A stretch of 64,000 bases of DNA from Orobanche coerulescens (GCA_033398695.1 JAWKAU010000216.1:1-64000), one strand, 5' to 3'. Numbered from the stretch's first letter, positions 1 through 11,059 are shown. Made by a program: numbers and translations. The notes: generated by a model from the sequence alone, not told the origin.

Positions 1-799
1 CAATGGATTTGGTAACAGCTTCGTGGTATCGGTATAGAGGCAAGTTTATACTTATTCAGTTTTTAATATTTAATGAATGGTTTCGCTTTAATTTCATTTA
101 TAATTCATATAGCAATGGTATTATAAATGTAAATTGTCGGTTTGATGGTTTGTTCGTGGAAAGGATATTATCGTCGGCTTGAGGTAATTTAAGTTTTGTT
201 CAGTCATGAGGATAATTATTATGTTGAGTTGTGCTATATGTTGTATGTTGAGGATTCATATAATGAGATTTGTATTGGCTGTTTGTTGAGGGATGTTGAT
301 CCCAGGACTGTTTGTGTTGAGATCTTTGGTCATGTTGATCATTCATTGGGGATGATGACCCCAAGATTGTTGTTTGGATATTGATTAGTCGTGTCGACTT
401 TTCTTTGTCAGTTTGTCATTGTTGACTTCAGTGAGTATTTTTTATCCTTATTAGATATGTGATTCTTTGAGCTTCGGTGTCATGTTGCATCGTGACATAT
501 CTGGAATCATATATGCATTCCGATTGGTTATTGTGTAGGATTTTTAGCTGGGCACACTATGGTTATGTGTTGATATTTCCACATTGAACCGTGAACACGA
601 GACGTAGTTCGTGAGGCTAAGTATGTACATTGTCCCACGTATATTCTGGATTCCGTATACGGGGTGGACATGTGCACTGACACATTTCCGGACTAGGTGT
701 ACTGTGATGTTCACCTTTGAGCCATATTGTTTGGTCGTTCATAGTCCATGTATGATTGGATATGTTCGACGGTTTGCGACTGGTTGTTCATACTCCCGA
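1..799 (+). repeat. Element A 5' LTR, left part (cut by window edge and by element 1)
   Basis: This stretch matches about 35314-36115 of the 3' LTR of element A nearly base for base, including the segment with AATTATTATGTTGAGTTG. It stops at 799, where the TGTAACACCCCC start of element 1 follows the target duplication CCCGA (795-799). The LTR resumes at 22157 with the same CCCGA and continues to 23834. About 2.5 kb of this LTR, including its U3 promoter region, lies left of the window. No coding capacity is seen; short ORFs here are chance. Confidence 0.88.
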
Positions 800-1193
800 T
801 GTAACACCCCCAAGTTATTCAGGGAATATTACAGCGCCGTAAGCCCCACCGTGGGACCCACAAGGCTAAACATACGCGGAATTATAAATTTTGACCGAGA
901 AGGTCTACATACAACGGAAGGAAGGACAATACAAAGGGTATTCAAAACATAACCAATGTATCCAAAGACGTCACAACACAAATCAATACCTCGGCAAACA
1001 CAGGCCGGAACATCAAGAAAATGGAAAACAATACTCGAGTATTCAATAACCATTCCAGTACAACAACACTGAATGGAAAACTCAAAACATAACCGGAGGA
1101 AAGACACAGTATCACTCTTTCCCACCATCTTCAAGCCGACCCGATACCTGCCTGTCCGCTCTCCTGGAACCTGAAATACATAAAAATTATTTC

Positions 1194-1224
1194 CCCCATA
1201 AAGGGGTTAGCCGTCGAATAGCTA
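1194..1224 (-). other. Paired stem-loop block in element 1 LTR
   Basis: CCCC/GGGG arms enclose a 5-nt loop (1194-1206), directly adjacent to a TAGC/GCTA pair (1208-1224). It lies 394 bp from the LTR 3' end at 800. The same pair in the right LTR is near 20538-20568. Related paired hairpins occur at the same distance in other families of this window. Confidence 0.55.
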
Positions 1225-2110
1225 GTGCAAGTATATCAAGTATGAAACACAATACGTCTCGACAATAAAGTAAATGTAACCGTCAATTCATCAATTCAAG
1301 ACTAGTATTCCGGAATAACTAAATCTCATAGCATCGCATCAATACATATATGAATACCGTGGAACCGCACCATAGGCTACGGAACCCTCAGGGGACCTGT
1401 CGGCCCGCCCCAGAGTGGTTCGTTTATATCATCCGTGGAATCGCACCAAGAGGCTACGAAACCCTCAAGGGACCCATCGGCCCGCCCCAGAGTGGATATA
1501 AATAATCATGCCATTAATATTTCTTACTTTCAAAGTCGAGAACGTACAATCATAATTATATACTTGCCTTTGAGACATCGAGAAATCGAATGGAAAAGGA
1601 TATGAGTTCGGTAGGTCCAAGAACGCGCTTCTGGCACCTAAACGATTCGCAAGGAATATGATAATCATTTATCCATATTCAAACTACACGAAGAAACTCC
1701 CGAAACCCATCTACGATACATGAAAATACACGGATAAACAACTAGAGGTTGGAAAATCGTCCAAACTCTCACAAGTCCAAAAACGGCACAATCTAATCCA
1801 TAAAATCGTAGGAAAAGCATGCATACGGTATAGATACATCATAATCTCAAGGTTCTCAAGCTTCGAAATGGATAAATCGGACGAATCTACGAAAAACCCC
1901 AAAATTCCCAAAAAGTAGGGTTCTAAGGATTTTTACCTTGATTCGGACGATAGGATGGATTAGATGTTGTGAAATCCTTGTTCTCCAACCAAATATGTTG
2001 TTGTTAGAAGGAAGACCGCTTCCAATCGCCCAAAATCGTCTTTCCCAAGTTATTCCCATCGAAAAGGAGTGAAGAAGATGAAAAATGACGAAATGGAAGT
2101 CAACTGTCAT

Positions 2111-2121
2111 ATATATATATC
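2111..2121 (-). promoter_or_regulatory. TATA-like box of element 1 LTR (left copy)
   Basis: An alternating TA run lies directly downstream (minus strand) of the palindrome array and about 1.3 kb before the LTR 3' end. The right LTR has a slightly shorter run at 21454-21462. Assignment as the LTR promoter rests on position and composition only. Confidence 0.55.
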
Positions 2122-2130
2122 TGCCCAGTC

Positions 2131-2645
2131 TAGCGCACGATACGCCTCCTTCATTAGCGTGCGCTAGCGAAGTCACCGGGTATTCCAGTAGCTTCTGCCG
2201 GCCCCGTTAGCGTGCGCTAGTCGTCTATCTCTAGCGTGCGCTAGCCCAAAATGTGGCATCCAGTACTGGAGTCCAGAACCTATTGTCTCTGCCCTACTCA
2301 AACCTTAGCGTGCGCTACCGCTATGGATTAGCGTGCGTTATGCAACAGCTTTAGCGTACGCTAGCCGAAGCCTAGCGTACGCTACCTGATAGTCCAGAAA
2401 ACCTGGCAACCTCACTGCCTCTGCCAACCAGCCCGTTAGCGTGCGCTACGGACGGATGTTAGCGTGCGCTACTAACCACGAATAGCACGCGCTAACGAAC
2501 TCCTAGCGTAGGTTAATCCGCCAGTCCAGAGAGCAGTACGCATTACTGGTTCTGACCTGACTGGTCCCTTAGCGCGCGCTACGGATCAAAGCTAGCGTGC
2601 GCTAATCAAGCAGATTTAGCGTGTGTTAGCCTAGGCCTAGCGTGC
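2131..2645 (-). repeat. Palindrome array TAGCGYRCGCTA in element 1 LTR (left copy)
   Basis: About 16 copies of the 12-mer TAGCGTGCGCTA or close variants (TAGCGTACGCTA, TAGCGCGCGCTA, TAGCGTGCGTTA) are spaced roughly 15-50 bp apart with non-repeated spacers. The motif is self-complementary apart from its centre. The last copy is split by element 2 and completed at 6861-6870. The array ends about 10 bp from the TATA-like run, which suggests a U3 enhancer-like role (inference). Confidence 0.85.
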
Positions 2646-3736
2646 TGTCACGGGCTTAGAGTTTGCTATGCTCCTAAGCGTCGTGCGGCCTAGCAACCCT
2701 CTTGCTAGTCAGCCTTAAACACTCCAAATTTGGCTAAGTATGAAAGTAGGCACAACGAAAGAGAGGCAATGGGTTGAAGGAAAATTACTTCCACTAAGTA
2801 TCAAAGAGTTTACAAGGTCTCTTACAATGCTTTCCCAAGGATGGCTGCAAATGAGCTCCAACATCCCTATTTATACTACCTCCTAACACTAGAACCTTCC
2901 TCCACCTCCTCATTTGGAGGCTTCTAGATCCTCCTACAATATTACAATTTCTAGAGTATTCCAAGTACAACATAAACATTTGTACAATGTCTAGAAAGCT
3001 CTACTAGATTACAAGTCTTTTGACTCATTCAAGAGTCTCCAGCACCTTCCATATGTTTCCGGATCTTCTGGCCTGCTCGGCCCGACCCGGCCCGCTCGGC
3101 CCGACTCGGCCCGTCTCCAAGTAACCCGACCCGATCCGGCCCGGCCTTCCACAAATGCCTCCGGATTCATCTTTGATGTTCGACCATCCCGCCCGTTTCG
3201 GAATGTTCCGAGTATAACTTCCGCATGGACTCCTCGGCTTTCCAATGTCCATCGCCATCACAAGGCTTTTTCCCGCTAAGCCTATTATAGGGGTGCTCGT
3301 GCATCCTCGTGCGCGCCGCGCGCGCCCAGCGCCTCGCGCGCACCCCTCGCGGGTGTCCGTCGCCCGTGTCCGAGTCTCGGCCCTCGGATGTGCCTCGTCT
3401 CGTCATCTTGCCCCACGTTGTCCCGAAGCAGCGTGCCTGTCCGCTGCACTCGTCCGTTTGGTTCCCGGCGAGCCTTGTCCAGCCGCCCAGGTAGTCCCGC
3501 ATCAGGCCTGTTGGCCTTGTCCCTCGGTCGGGCACTCTGTTGCCCGGTTGGCCTGCTTGCTCGGCCATACATCCACGCATGCCGCGCCACACGGATAAGT
3601 CCCTCAGTCGGTTGTGCCGATCCACACGGCCTAGTTGTCCCGAACGTGCCTCGTGCACGTTGATCTGCTGAACCTCGCACCCCTCTGTGCGGGTCTGTCC
3701 GAGCATTCTGTCGGTCATTTTTCTCGGGGCGTGACA
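2646..3736 (-). repeat. Element 2 3' LTR
   Basis: This 1091-bp repeat is nearly identical to 5775-6860. Differences, mostly 1-2-bp indels, cluster in the GC-rich part (3060-3440). A CGGCCCG-rich run (3060-3160) lies upstream (minus strand) of a TATAAATAG box (RC at 2868-2876). Long antisense ORFs over 3167-3938 follow the GC bias and are not genes. Confidence 0.92.
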
Positions 3737-3773
3737 CTCTCCCCCGCCTGTTCCGTCGACGTCCCCGTCGACG
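3737..3773 (-). promoter_or_regulatory. Element 2 polypurine tract and adjacent hairpin
   Basis: CTCTCCCCC directly inside the LTR reads GGGGGAGAG on the minus strand, as expected for the plus-strand priming PPT. Just inside it, CGTCGACG (3754-3761) and CGTCGACG (3766-3773) form a perfect 8-bp stem with a 4-nt loop. Larger chromovirus-type elements in this window have a different hairpin in the same place. Confidence 0.7.
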
Positions 3774-3868
3774 CGTGCTGCCACTCGGTGCCTCGATGTA
3801 CCGCATTGATCCCAGACAATACATCGGCATTTCCTCTTCAGTCAGCTTCTTCTGAAATCGAAGTGTCG

Positions 3869-5695
3869 TCATCGCTGCGTACGGGACTTGTTCCACGATC
3901 GAGGGATAATGATGGGTTTGTTCTGACCGTTTGCCCATAGTGTCTTTGCTTTTGGGAAAAAGGCAAAATTGTTCTTCTCCAGAAAGTCCATTCCCAAAAT
4001 GAGGTCCCGATCATCCATCGTGGTGACTTTGAAGTGTACTCGGCCTTCCCAGTCTCCAAGCACAATTCGCACTCCATTTGCTGCCCCTGTGACCGGTACT
4101 GCTGGTCCGTTGTTAGACTTCATCCAGCCCTTGCATGGCTGCACAAGTAGTCCCAATCTTCTCGCTTCGGCCTCAGTGATATAGTTGTAGTCGGCTCCCG
4201 TGTCGACCAAGGCCTTGATGGGTTGGTGGTTGATGGTTCCTTCCACGAACATCAACTTGCTCCCTCGCGGTCCCTCGCTGCCTGCACTGACGACAGAATT
4301 AAGTTGTTGAATCGTGCTTACCTGCTGCACGTCGTGATCCATCGTTGGCCCCTCGCATTCGGCCATGGCGTTGAGCTTCCCCATCTTCGGACAGTCCTTC
4401 ATCCGATGAGCTCCGCCGCACATAAAGCATCCTCGTTGGTCGGGAGCGCCCCTGCGTTCACCCGAGTTGTATGGCTTGTCCGCATCATATTGCGGTCTCG
4501 TCCCGAATCTTCCGCGTGATGGTTGGGCTGGTTGCTGTACTGACGTGCGGGTGTCTCCCCCGCCTTTGGCTTGACCCTCAGCTCGCGGCTCTTTCCTCTT
4601 CTCGAATTCGGCTAGGGACTCGGCCGCTTTGATTGCTTCATTGACAGATTTCACCTCGCGGCTTTGTACTCTGTCCCTGACCCAACTCGGTAGTCCATCC
4701 AGGAAGAAAAATAGTCGATCATCCTCCGTCATGTCCGGAATTTGAAGCATGATCGATGTAAAGTCCCGAACATAGTCCCGAATGGTAGTCTTATGCTTGA
4801 GCTCGCGGAGTTTCTTCCTTGCCTCATAGCATGTGTTCTCGGGATAGAATTGTGCCTTGAGTTCCGACACGAACTCGTCCCAAGTCCCAATCGGTTGGCA
4901 AGTTCCTTTCGTAACACCGGCCTGTCTATGACGCCACCACAGCGCTGCATCGTCGGCAAGATATAGTGCAGCCTGCCGTACTTTGGCCTTCTCATCCGTC
5001 AGTCCCAGACCATCAAAGTAAAGTTCCATTCGCCACAGGAACTCCTCGATTGACTTGGCATCTCTCTTGCCAATGAACTCCTTGGGTTTGGGGACCTCCA
5101 CCCTTGGTCCCTCGAACCTCGCCCCGCCAAATGTGCTGTTCCAGCTCGGCCCACCATTCGAGTTGGTGCCCGAGTTGCTTGCCCGACAGATTTTATCACA
5201 AAAATCTTCAAAACGTTTGGCACTTACCTCGCAAAACTCGGCATACTGCTTGCGTATCTCCGTTATGCTGGCTGCCACATGATCCTCGATCGTTGCTAAC
5301 TCCTTCCGCAACGAGAGTTGTTCCCTCTTGAAGGTCTCGAGCTGGCCCAACGTGTGCCCTTCCAGTTGGCCAACAGCTTTCTCGAGAGTTCCCACGCGTT
5401 CTTCCGTGCTCAATTGGGTGTTCGTGATGCGCTGCCCAAGAGCTTCGATGTCGTCCTCGATGTCGGGTAGGCGGTTTGCTAAGGTGAGTATGATCTTTCG
5501 GATGTCTTCATCCTCAAGAAGTCGGCTTCGTGCCGGGTTCTCCTCGTGTTGCGGCGGCACCACACCGCGCGCCTTGCTCTTGCCACGCTTGGCTTTCCCT
5601 TCGGATGGGACTTCTCCACGTCCCCGGACCTTGTCAGCCTCTGTGACTCGTCCGTCCTCCACATTGATGCCTGCCTCGATCTGTCCGTCGGCCAT
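3869..5695 (-). CDS. Gag-protease polyprotein of element 2 (608 aa, intact)
   Basis: It would encode the virus-like-particle protein and its maturation protease. From the N-terminus: a charged region with a predicted coiled coil (about residues 60-165), a retrotransposon Gag domain (about 200-370) with the W-x(n)-FYPEN block near 282-287, a low-complexity linker, a CCHC knuckle at 423-435 in the CX2CX3HX4C form, and a retropepsin with DTGA at 498-501 and ILGMD at 566-570. The ORF ends after the protease at a normal stop about 130 bp before the LTR, so pol is absent rather than frameshifted away. The start codon at 5693-5695 is the first in frame, about 65 bp inside the primer-binding site. 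Replication would need RT and integrase from another element. Confidence 0.9.
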   Translation of the reverse strand: MADGQIEAGINVEDGRVTEADKVRGRGEVPSEGKAKRGKSKARGVVPPQHEENPARSRLLEDEDIRKIILTLANRLPDIEDDIEALGQRITNTQLSTEERVGTLEKAVGQLEGHTLGQLETFKREQLSLRKELATIEDHVAASITEIRKQYAEFCEVSAKRFEDFCDKICRASNSGTNSNGGPSWNSTFGGARFEGPRVEVPKPKEFIGKRDAKSIEEFLWRMELYFDGLGLTDEKAKVRQAALYLADDAALWWRHRQAGVTKGTCQPIGTWDEFVSELKAQFYPENTCYEARKKLRELKHKTTIRDYVRDFTSIMLQIPDMTEDDRLFFFLDGLPSWVRDRVQSREVKSVNEAIKAAESLAEFEKRKEPRAEGQAKGGGDTRTSVQQPAQPSRGRFGTRPQYDADKPYNSGERRGAPDQRGCFMCGGAHRMKDCPKMGKLNAMAECEGPTMDHDVQQVSTIQQLNSVVSAGSEGPRGSKLMFVEGTINHQPIKALVDTGADYNYITEAEARRLGLLVQPCKGWMKSNNGPAVPVTGAANGVRIVLGDWEGRVHFKVTTMDDRDLILGMDFLEKNNFAFFPKAKTLWANGQNKPIIIPRSWNKSRTQR

Positions 5696-5759
5696 GATGC
5701 CTGCTGATCGTTAGCGTCGACTCCCGCAGTCTTGCACACCTCCTTGTGTGGCTAACGAT

Positions 5760-5772
5760 GGCTCCGATACCA
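5760..5772 (-). promoter_or_regulatory. Element 2 primer-binding site (initiator tRNA-Met type)
   Basis: The minus strand reads TGGTATCGGAGCC two bases from the 5' LTR end. This differs by one base from the plant initiator tRNA-Met consensus TGGTATCAGAGCC. Confidence 0.85.
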
Positions 5773-5774
5773 CT

Positions 5775-6860
5775 TGTCACGGGCTTAGAGTTTGCTATGC
5801 TCCTAAGCGTCGTGCGGCCTAGCAACCCTCTTGCTAGTCAGCCTTAAACACTCCAAATTTGGCTAAGTATGAAAGTAGGCACAAGGAAAGAGAGGCAATG
5901 GGTTGAAGGAAAATTACTTCCACTAAGTATCAAAGAGTTTACAAGGTCTCTTACAATGCTTTCCCAAGGATGGCTGCAAATGAGCTCCAACATCCCTATT
6001 TATACTACCTCCTAACACTAGAACCTTCCTCCACCTCCTCATTTGGAGGCTTCTAGATCCTCCTACAATATTACAATTTCTAGAGTATTCCAAGTACAAC
6101 ATAAACCTTTGTACAATGTCTAGAAAGCTCTACTAGATTACAAGTCTTTTTACTCATTCAAGAGTCTCCAGCACCTTCCATATGTTTCCGGATCTTCTGG
6201 CCTGCTCGCCCGACCCGGCCCGCTCGGCCCGACTCGGCCCGTCTCCAAGTAACTGGACCCGATCCGGCCCGGTCTTCCACATATGCATCTGGTTTCATCT
6301 TTGATGTTCGACCATCCCGCCCGTTTCTCGAATGTTCCGAGTATAACTTCCGTCAGGTGGACTCTCGCCTTTCCAATGTCCACCGCCATCACAAGGCTTT
6401 TTCCCGCTAAGCCTATTATAGGGGTGCTCCGTGCATCCTCGTGCGCCGCGCGCGCCTGGGCCTCGCGCGCACCCTCGCGGTGTCCGACGCCCGTGTCCGA
6501 GTCTCGGCCTCGGATGTGCCTCGTCTCGTCATCTTGCCCCACGTTGTCCCGGCGGCGTGCACATCCGCTGCACTCGTCCGTTTGGTTCCCGGCGAGCCTT
6601 GTCCAGCCGCCCAGGTAGTCCCGCATCAGGCCTGTTGGCCTTGTCCCTCGGTCGGGCACTCTGTTGCCCGGTTGGCCTGCTTGCTCGGCCATACATCCAC
6701 GCATGCCGCGCCACACGGCTAAGTCCCTCAGTCGGTTGTGCCGATCCACACGGCCTAGTTGTCCCGAACGTGCCTCGTGCACGTTGATCTGCTGAACCTC
6801 GCACCCCTCTGTGCGGGTCTGTCCGAGCATTCTGTCGGTCATTTTTCTCGGGGCGTGACA
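5775..6860 (-). repeat. Element 2 5' LTR
   Basis: This 1086-bp repeat partners 2646-3736. On the minus strand it holds the TATAAATAG promoter box (RC at 5996-6004), preceded by a CGGCCCG-rich stretch near 6200-6270. Confidence 0.92.
5996..6004 (-). promoter_or_regulatory. TATA box of element 2 5' LTR
   Basis: CTATTTATA on the plus strand is TATAAATAG on the minus strand, a canonical TATA box. It lies about 230 bp before the LTR/interior boundary and is conserved in the other LTR at 2868-2876. Confidence 0.7.
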
Positions 6861-8689
6861 GTGCGCTATACCTCTAGCCCAGAACACTTCCGCAAGGTCT
6901 AAACAACACGATCGAGACACAAACAAGATACGAAACTCAAAAACAATATCAACAACATCTCCATGCGTTTATAGAGCGACAACATAAGAGAAACGGCAAG
7001 GTCAAACAGTCAATAAAAAGTACGGGTATTACATTTGTAACACCCCCAGAATACGACCGGGAATGTCACACGCCGTAGACCCTTATCACAAGGATCTACC
7101 AGGCTAAACTCCAAAAGACTACTCAACGATTGACCGACCGGGGTCAAAATTTAATACAAAGCAGACCGACAAGGTCATAAACCAATTCATAAACTAACGA
7201 CATTCATGAAACAATGACAACAATAAACTTGAACACAGAAAAGAATGACAACTCAATTTAAAAATTGATAACTACACCCATGCAAGGGTGAATACTCAAA
7301 CGACAAAGAAATACCGACCGAAATGAAACAAAAGAAAAGACTCTGACTCTGGTGTGATTAGCATCGTCGTCTTCCATCTCCTCCCAAGCCAATCCCGTGA
7401 CTGCTCCCGAGCTGCCAAAAACCTGAGCGCATAACAGGCACCCACCCCCCGAAAACTCGGGGGTTAGCAAACTGGAATTTTGCTAGTGCAAGTACATAAT
7501 ATACAAGATATACGAACAATAACAACACAAAATTCAACCATCGTGAAGCTTTAACACAAACCATACATTCCCACAGTCAGCACAGAATATCACTCGCATA
7601 CACAAGGTGAAAGGTAATCACATAGTCATATTCTCCTTACGGAAAATAACATTCATGAAACTTTAAACGAGCCCAAGGAGTCAGGAAGATTCCTTTTGTA
7701 AAAAGGAAAAGTATTTTGATAAGATAGTTTGCAAACATTATTATTGACTCGGGCCGTCTAGGGGTTTTTAAAATCGAATGGGAATACTATTGGAAATAAT
7801 TTCAAAAGCTCTCGGGTCCTTGACCCAACATATGGAAAACGATTACACGAAAACCAAGTCAATTTATTCGGGGTTCTCGACCCAATTTATAGAACACCAA
7901 CACAAACGAAATCATTACAACATCTCACAGGGTTCTAAACCCAATCCAAATAACATCATCACGAATTCAATCATCTCAACATTCCACAGGGTCCTCGACC
8001 CAATACACAGAATGGCACCACAATACAATCAAAGGCACAATCTCTCATTCGACATATCCTGCTCAAGACCCCCGATTAATTAACCCTCGGAGATTTCGTC
8101 AAACCTCCTTGGTTAATTAACCCTGATACCCACGCTTTAAAAACAATTTGAAACAAGCTTTCAAAAACACGAATCGCGTACCAAATCAAGACAAACATTT
8201 GAAAGTGAGTTGAAAGAATTGAGATACGAATATCGTTCGGTAACGGGGTCTTAGCTATCACTCAAATATCCGTAACCAATAAGCCTGCCAGCGCCTCCCT
8301 TACACACAATGTACCGCGTTCACTTCCATCATGTTGGCCGCTCCTTGAACATGTCACCGCACCGCGTCACTCTCGCAAGAGCCGCCTTGCACGCGCATTA
8401 GGTGACATCGACGTTCACCACCCATATGGAGCCGCACATTGCGGATACACCAGCCGAGTGCACGCCCGCCTCAGAGGTTCCCGGATACGACGTTTCTCAC
8501 AACACGTATCCACATTATCACAAACATCCAAAGACATGAACAAATGTCACAACAATTTTCAACTCGGTACATCAAGTCACACAATTTCTCCGCCAGTCCA
8601 TAACCACACAAGTAGACAGGAACACGCACGTTATTAATCAACTCAATCACAATAAGCGTTCAAGCATAACCAATCAATACCGCACATAG

Positions 8690-8920
8690 ATATATATATA
8701 TATATATAACCTTACTATATTATATGAATGACTATAGTTCATCCCTCAATCCAAGTTGAGTACGTCAACTAGTGTTAGCATTCATCACTCGTCGATCACC
8801 GACATAAGCATGTATATCAATATACGTATATATATACTTATTTTTAACATATAAATATATATATAATACATATATATATACACATACATATACATATATA
8901 TATATATACATATATACATC
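8690..8920. repeat. TA-rich microsatellite zone in element 3 LTR
   Basis: Runs of (TA)n at 8692-8708 and 8828-8920 are mixed with CATATA. The matching zone of the other LTR is 14335-14560, where the run lengths differ as expected for slippage. Confidence 0.8.
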
Positions 8921-9555
8921 CGTATAAACTCATACACTTCAACAACAATGATTTCACGCAGTTACAATTCGTATATCGAGGTACTTGCCTTGGTAATACG
9001 ACGCAAAGGAGACGATGAAGGAATAGGTTTAGGTCCGAACAATCCCCTCAAATCCGGCCCTAACACAATAATGATATACAATCAATCTCACATCATGAAC
9101 ACGAAGAAATTCCTCCTAGTTCTACCCGTTGGGACAATTCATCGGACACCAAGAGTGCATAAGGAAATGAAATCGGTCAATGGTAGAACAACGGGATTTC
9201 ATCCCAATCAAAAACAAGAAAACCAAGGGTCACGAGTATACTATCAAATCTAACAACAACATCGGTTAATTCGGATTAAAACACAAGATCACCACCAAAC
9301 CCTCCCCAAAAATCATACTAGGGTTAAAGGGGTTCTTACCTCTTGAAGATTCAAGCCCTATAATCCGAAGAACACGTGCTAGATCCACAATCCGAGCTAC
9401 ACGATCGAAGGAAGATGAAGAAAAACACACAATTAAAAAGGGTAGATGGAGAAGAAATCCCCCTCTCAACCCTCTCTCTCTCGCGCACGGTTGGAGAAAA
9501 AGAGCAAATGAGCGAATCTCGCTGAAAACGCCCAGATATAGCGCTGACCGCATCG

Positions 9556-9872
9556 TGTGCCGCGGCTCAGATAAACTGTGCCGCGGCACAGGGCCAAAAT
9601 TGCGCCTGGTCGGCCGACCGTTGTGCCGCGGCTCATTCGAGTGTGCCGCGGCTCGACTGCATGTGCCGCGATCACGGGATCGTGCCGGGCACGCGACGAG
9701 AGGTTTCAACCGGCAGTGCCACACGGTGTGCCGCGGCCGGACAAGTGTGCCGCGGATCGACTACTGTGTGCCGCGGCTCACAAACCTTGTGCCGCGGCAC
9801 ACGCATGACCGCTTGGCCAACAATCGTAATGTGTGCCAGCGGCGCACAATCCTTGTGCCGCGCCCACACCCC
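9556..9872 (-). repeat. Palindrome array GTGCCGCGGCAC in element 3 LTR (left)
   Basis: About 11 copies of TGTGCCGCGG(C) stand 20-40 bp apart with unrelated spacers. Full palindromes GTGCCGCGGCAC alternate with half-diverged copies such as GTGCCGCGGCTC. A TATA-like GCTATATC (minus strand, near 9534-9545) follows the array directly. Confidence 0.85.
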
Positions 9873-10360
9873 CTCGGGTCCCAAAATGACGAAAAATGAT
9901 CCGGAAAGAGAGTAAAAGCAATAGGAATCGATATTTGGGCAACAATAACACGAAATGGAAGTACAGAACCCCAAAAAGATCTGAGGTGCACAACCAAAGT
10001 CGAACAAGGGACAAATTCCCTAAACTTCTAGGAAATTACACAAACGGCCCAAACATCCGAAAATCACGATACCACATCGGATTAACAATCCGAAACTCAC
10101 AACATGCTCCACTCAATCATACGAACTCAGGGAAGTAAGAAAATGACGAAATCGAACGAGTTTAACGAGAGACAAATTCACATGAGACAAAACATAACAC
10201 AAGATGAAATAACGTAAAAACATCATCGAGACCCGTCTAAGCGGAGAAACTCCAAGAACAAAATAGGTTCAGAATTCCAAAACTTCGACAAGCGAGTTGT
10301 CGAAACGGACCTCCGCCGGAAAAATGAAAATTACCGGAAATCGAATTTGCGGATATTACA

Positions 10361-10402
10361 TTCTACCCTCCTTAAAAGAAGTTTCGTCCCGAAACTTAAA
10401 AT
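10361..10402 (-). promoter_or_regulatory. Element 3 polypurine tract with GTTTCG/CGAAAC hairpin
   Basis: On the minus strand the interior ends with a GTTTCG...CGAAAC inverted repeat, then TTCTTTTAAGGAGGG and the LTR start. The same hairpin plus PPT layout occurs in elements 1, 6, A and B. Confidence 0.8.
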
Positions 10403-11059
10403 AGAGAGCGGCGGAACAATCAAGGAAATAACTACTTGCTCAGCCCCAAATCATCACGAGCAAAGCGCGAATGCAAGGTTCCAGAAATACGATGAACTGA
10501 CCTAGCAAGCATCTGATACGTGAGTCGAGACGATAAAACTGTATGGGAACACGATAAGTTGAGGTGGAGGAGTATGAATTTGGATACCAAAGCTCCCAGA
10601 GTTAAGAAAATCACAAAATAGTTCAGACGTCCTGCAAATCTTGTTTCGAGCTCAACCAACCGCATCCAAGTTCATAACACATTCGGAAGTGTCAATTGCA
10701 CGCGTGGGAATAATAGTTCCGAACAAAATTTGCAAGAATTAGGTTCAGATATGGAAAGACCACAATAATTCACGGGTTTTAACAAAACAGCTCCGAAATT
10801 CGTTCGGAGGACGGCAGGCTAAGTAGAACAAGATAGTTTAAAATCTATCGAGAGGGTCATAGTTGAGGTACCAACAATGAAAGTCACCCAACACTGAAAA
10901 TACTATGAAGAGTACGGGTAGTACAATTCCCCATACTAAGAAAACATTTCGATCCCGAACTTAGAACAACAAGAGTTGGTAACATAGAGCAATGAAATGA
11001 GGAACGATCAAAGTCACGATTGTTCAAAATAGCAACGATTAGGACATACTACAAAATAT
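10403..11059. other. Element 3 interior, 3' part: no gene seen
   Basis: This stretch lies between the PPT and the gag remnant. No domain is recognisable in six frames. A second imperfect TTTCG-ATCCCG-AACTTAG segment near 10950 resembles a decayed PPT-flanking motif. Confidence 0.5.

Larger units (their letters stand above)
2646..6860 (-). mobile_element. Element 2: non-autonomous LTR retrotransposon with GAG-protease only (TR-GAG-like)
   Basis: Direct repeats 2646-3736 and 5775-6860 begin TGTCAC and end GTGACA, forming perfect terminal inverted repeats. The 2.04-kb interior has one long minus-strand ORF for Gag plus retropepsin, a primer-binding site at 5760-5772 and a pyrimidine stretch (minus-strand PPT) at 3737-3745. 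No RT, RNase H or integrase is present. A 4-bp duplication GTGC flanks it (2642-2645, 6861-6864), and the empty site is visible in the other element 1 LTR near 21985. The intact ORF and very similar LTRs point to a recent insertion. Confidence 0.93.
800..7033 (-). repeat. Element 1 3' LTR, interrupted by element 2
   Basis: It runs 800-2645 and 6865-7033 and matches 20143-22156 along its length. It begins TGTAACACCCCC and ends GGGTATTACA. Without element 2 (2646-6860) and its 4-bp duplication it is about 2015 bp, against 2014 bp for the other LTR. On the minus strand the order is U3 start at 7033, palindrome array, TATA-like run at 2111-2121, then R/U5 ending at 800. Confidence 0.9.
7036..10360 (-). 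repeat. Element 3 3' LTR
   Basis: Near-identical to 12676-16003. It contains a hairpin block (7445-7485), four GGGTC-n-GACCC-type inverted repeats (7815-8001), TA-rich microsatellite runs (8690-8920) and the GTGCCGCGGCAC array (9556-9872). The 101-aa and 152-aa ORFs inside it are repeated in both LTRs, have no recognisable domain, and are not called as genes. Confidence 0.92.

Noticed and set aside
2131..2645. Regular short palindromes taken as a CRISPR array
   Set aside because: Repeats are 12 bp, diverged, spacing is irregular, the setting is a plant LTR and there are no cas genes.
3167..3938. Long overlapping ORFs (205 and 217 codons) in the GC-rich element 2 LTR
   Set aside because: They lie in LTR sequence, run through the CGGCCC-rich part, reappear altered in the other LTR, and show no domain; GC-rich DNA has few stops.
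8948..9253. 101-codon ORF repeated identically at 14590-14895
   Set aside because: Identity is due to the two copies being LTRs of one element; composition and lack of a domain argue against a gene.
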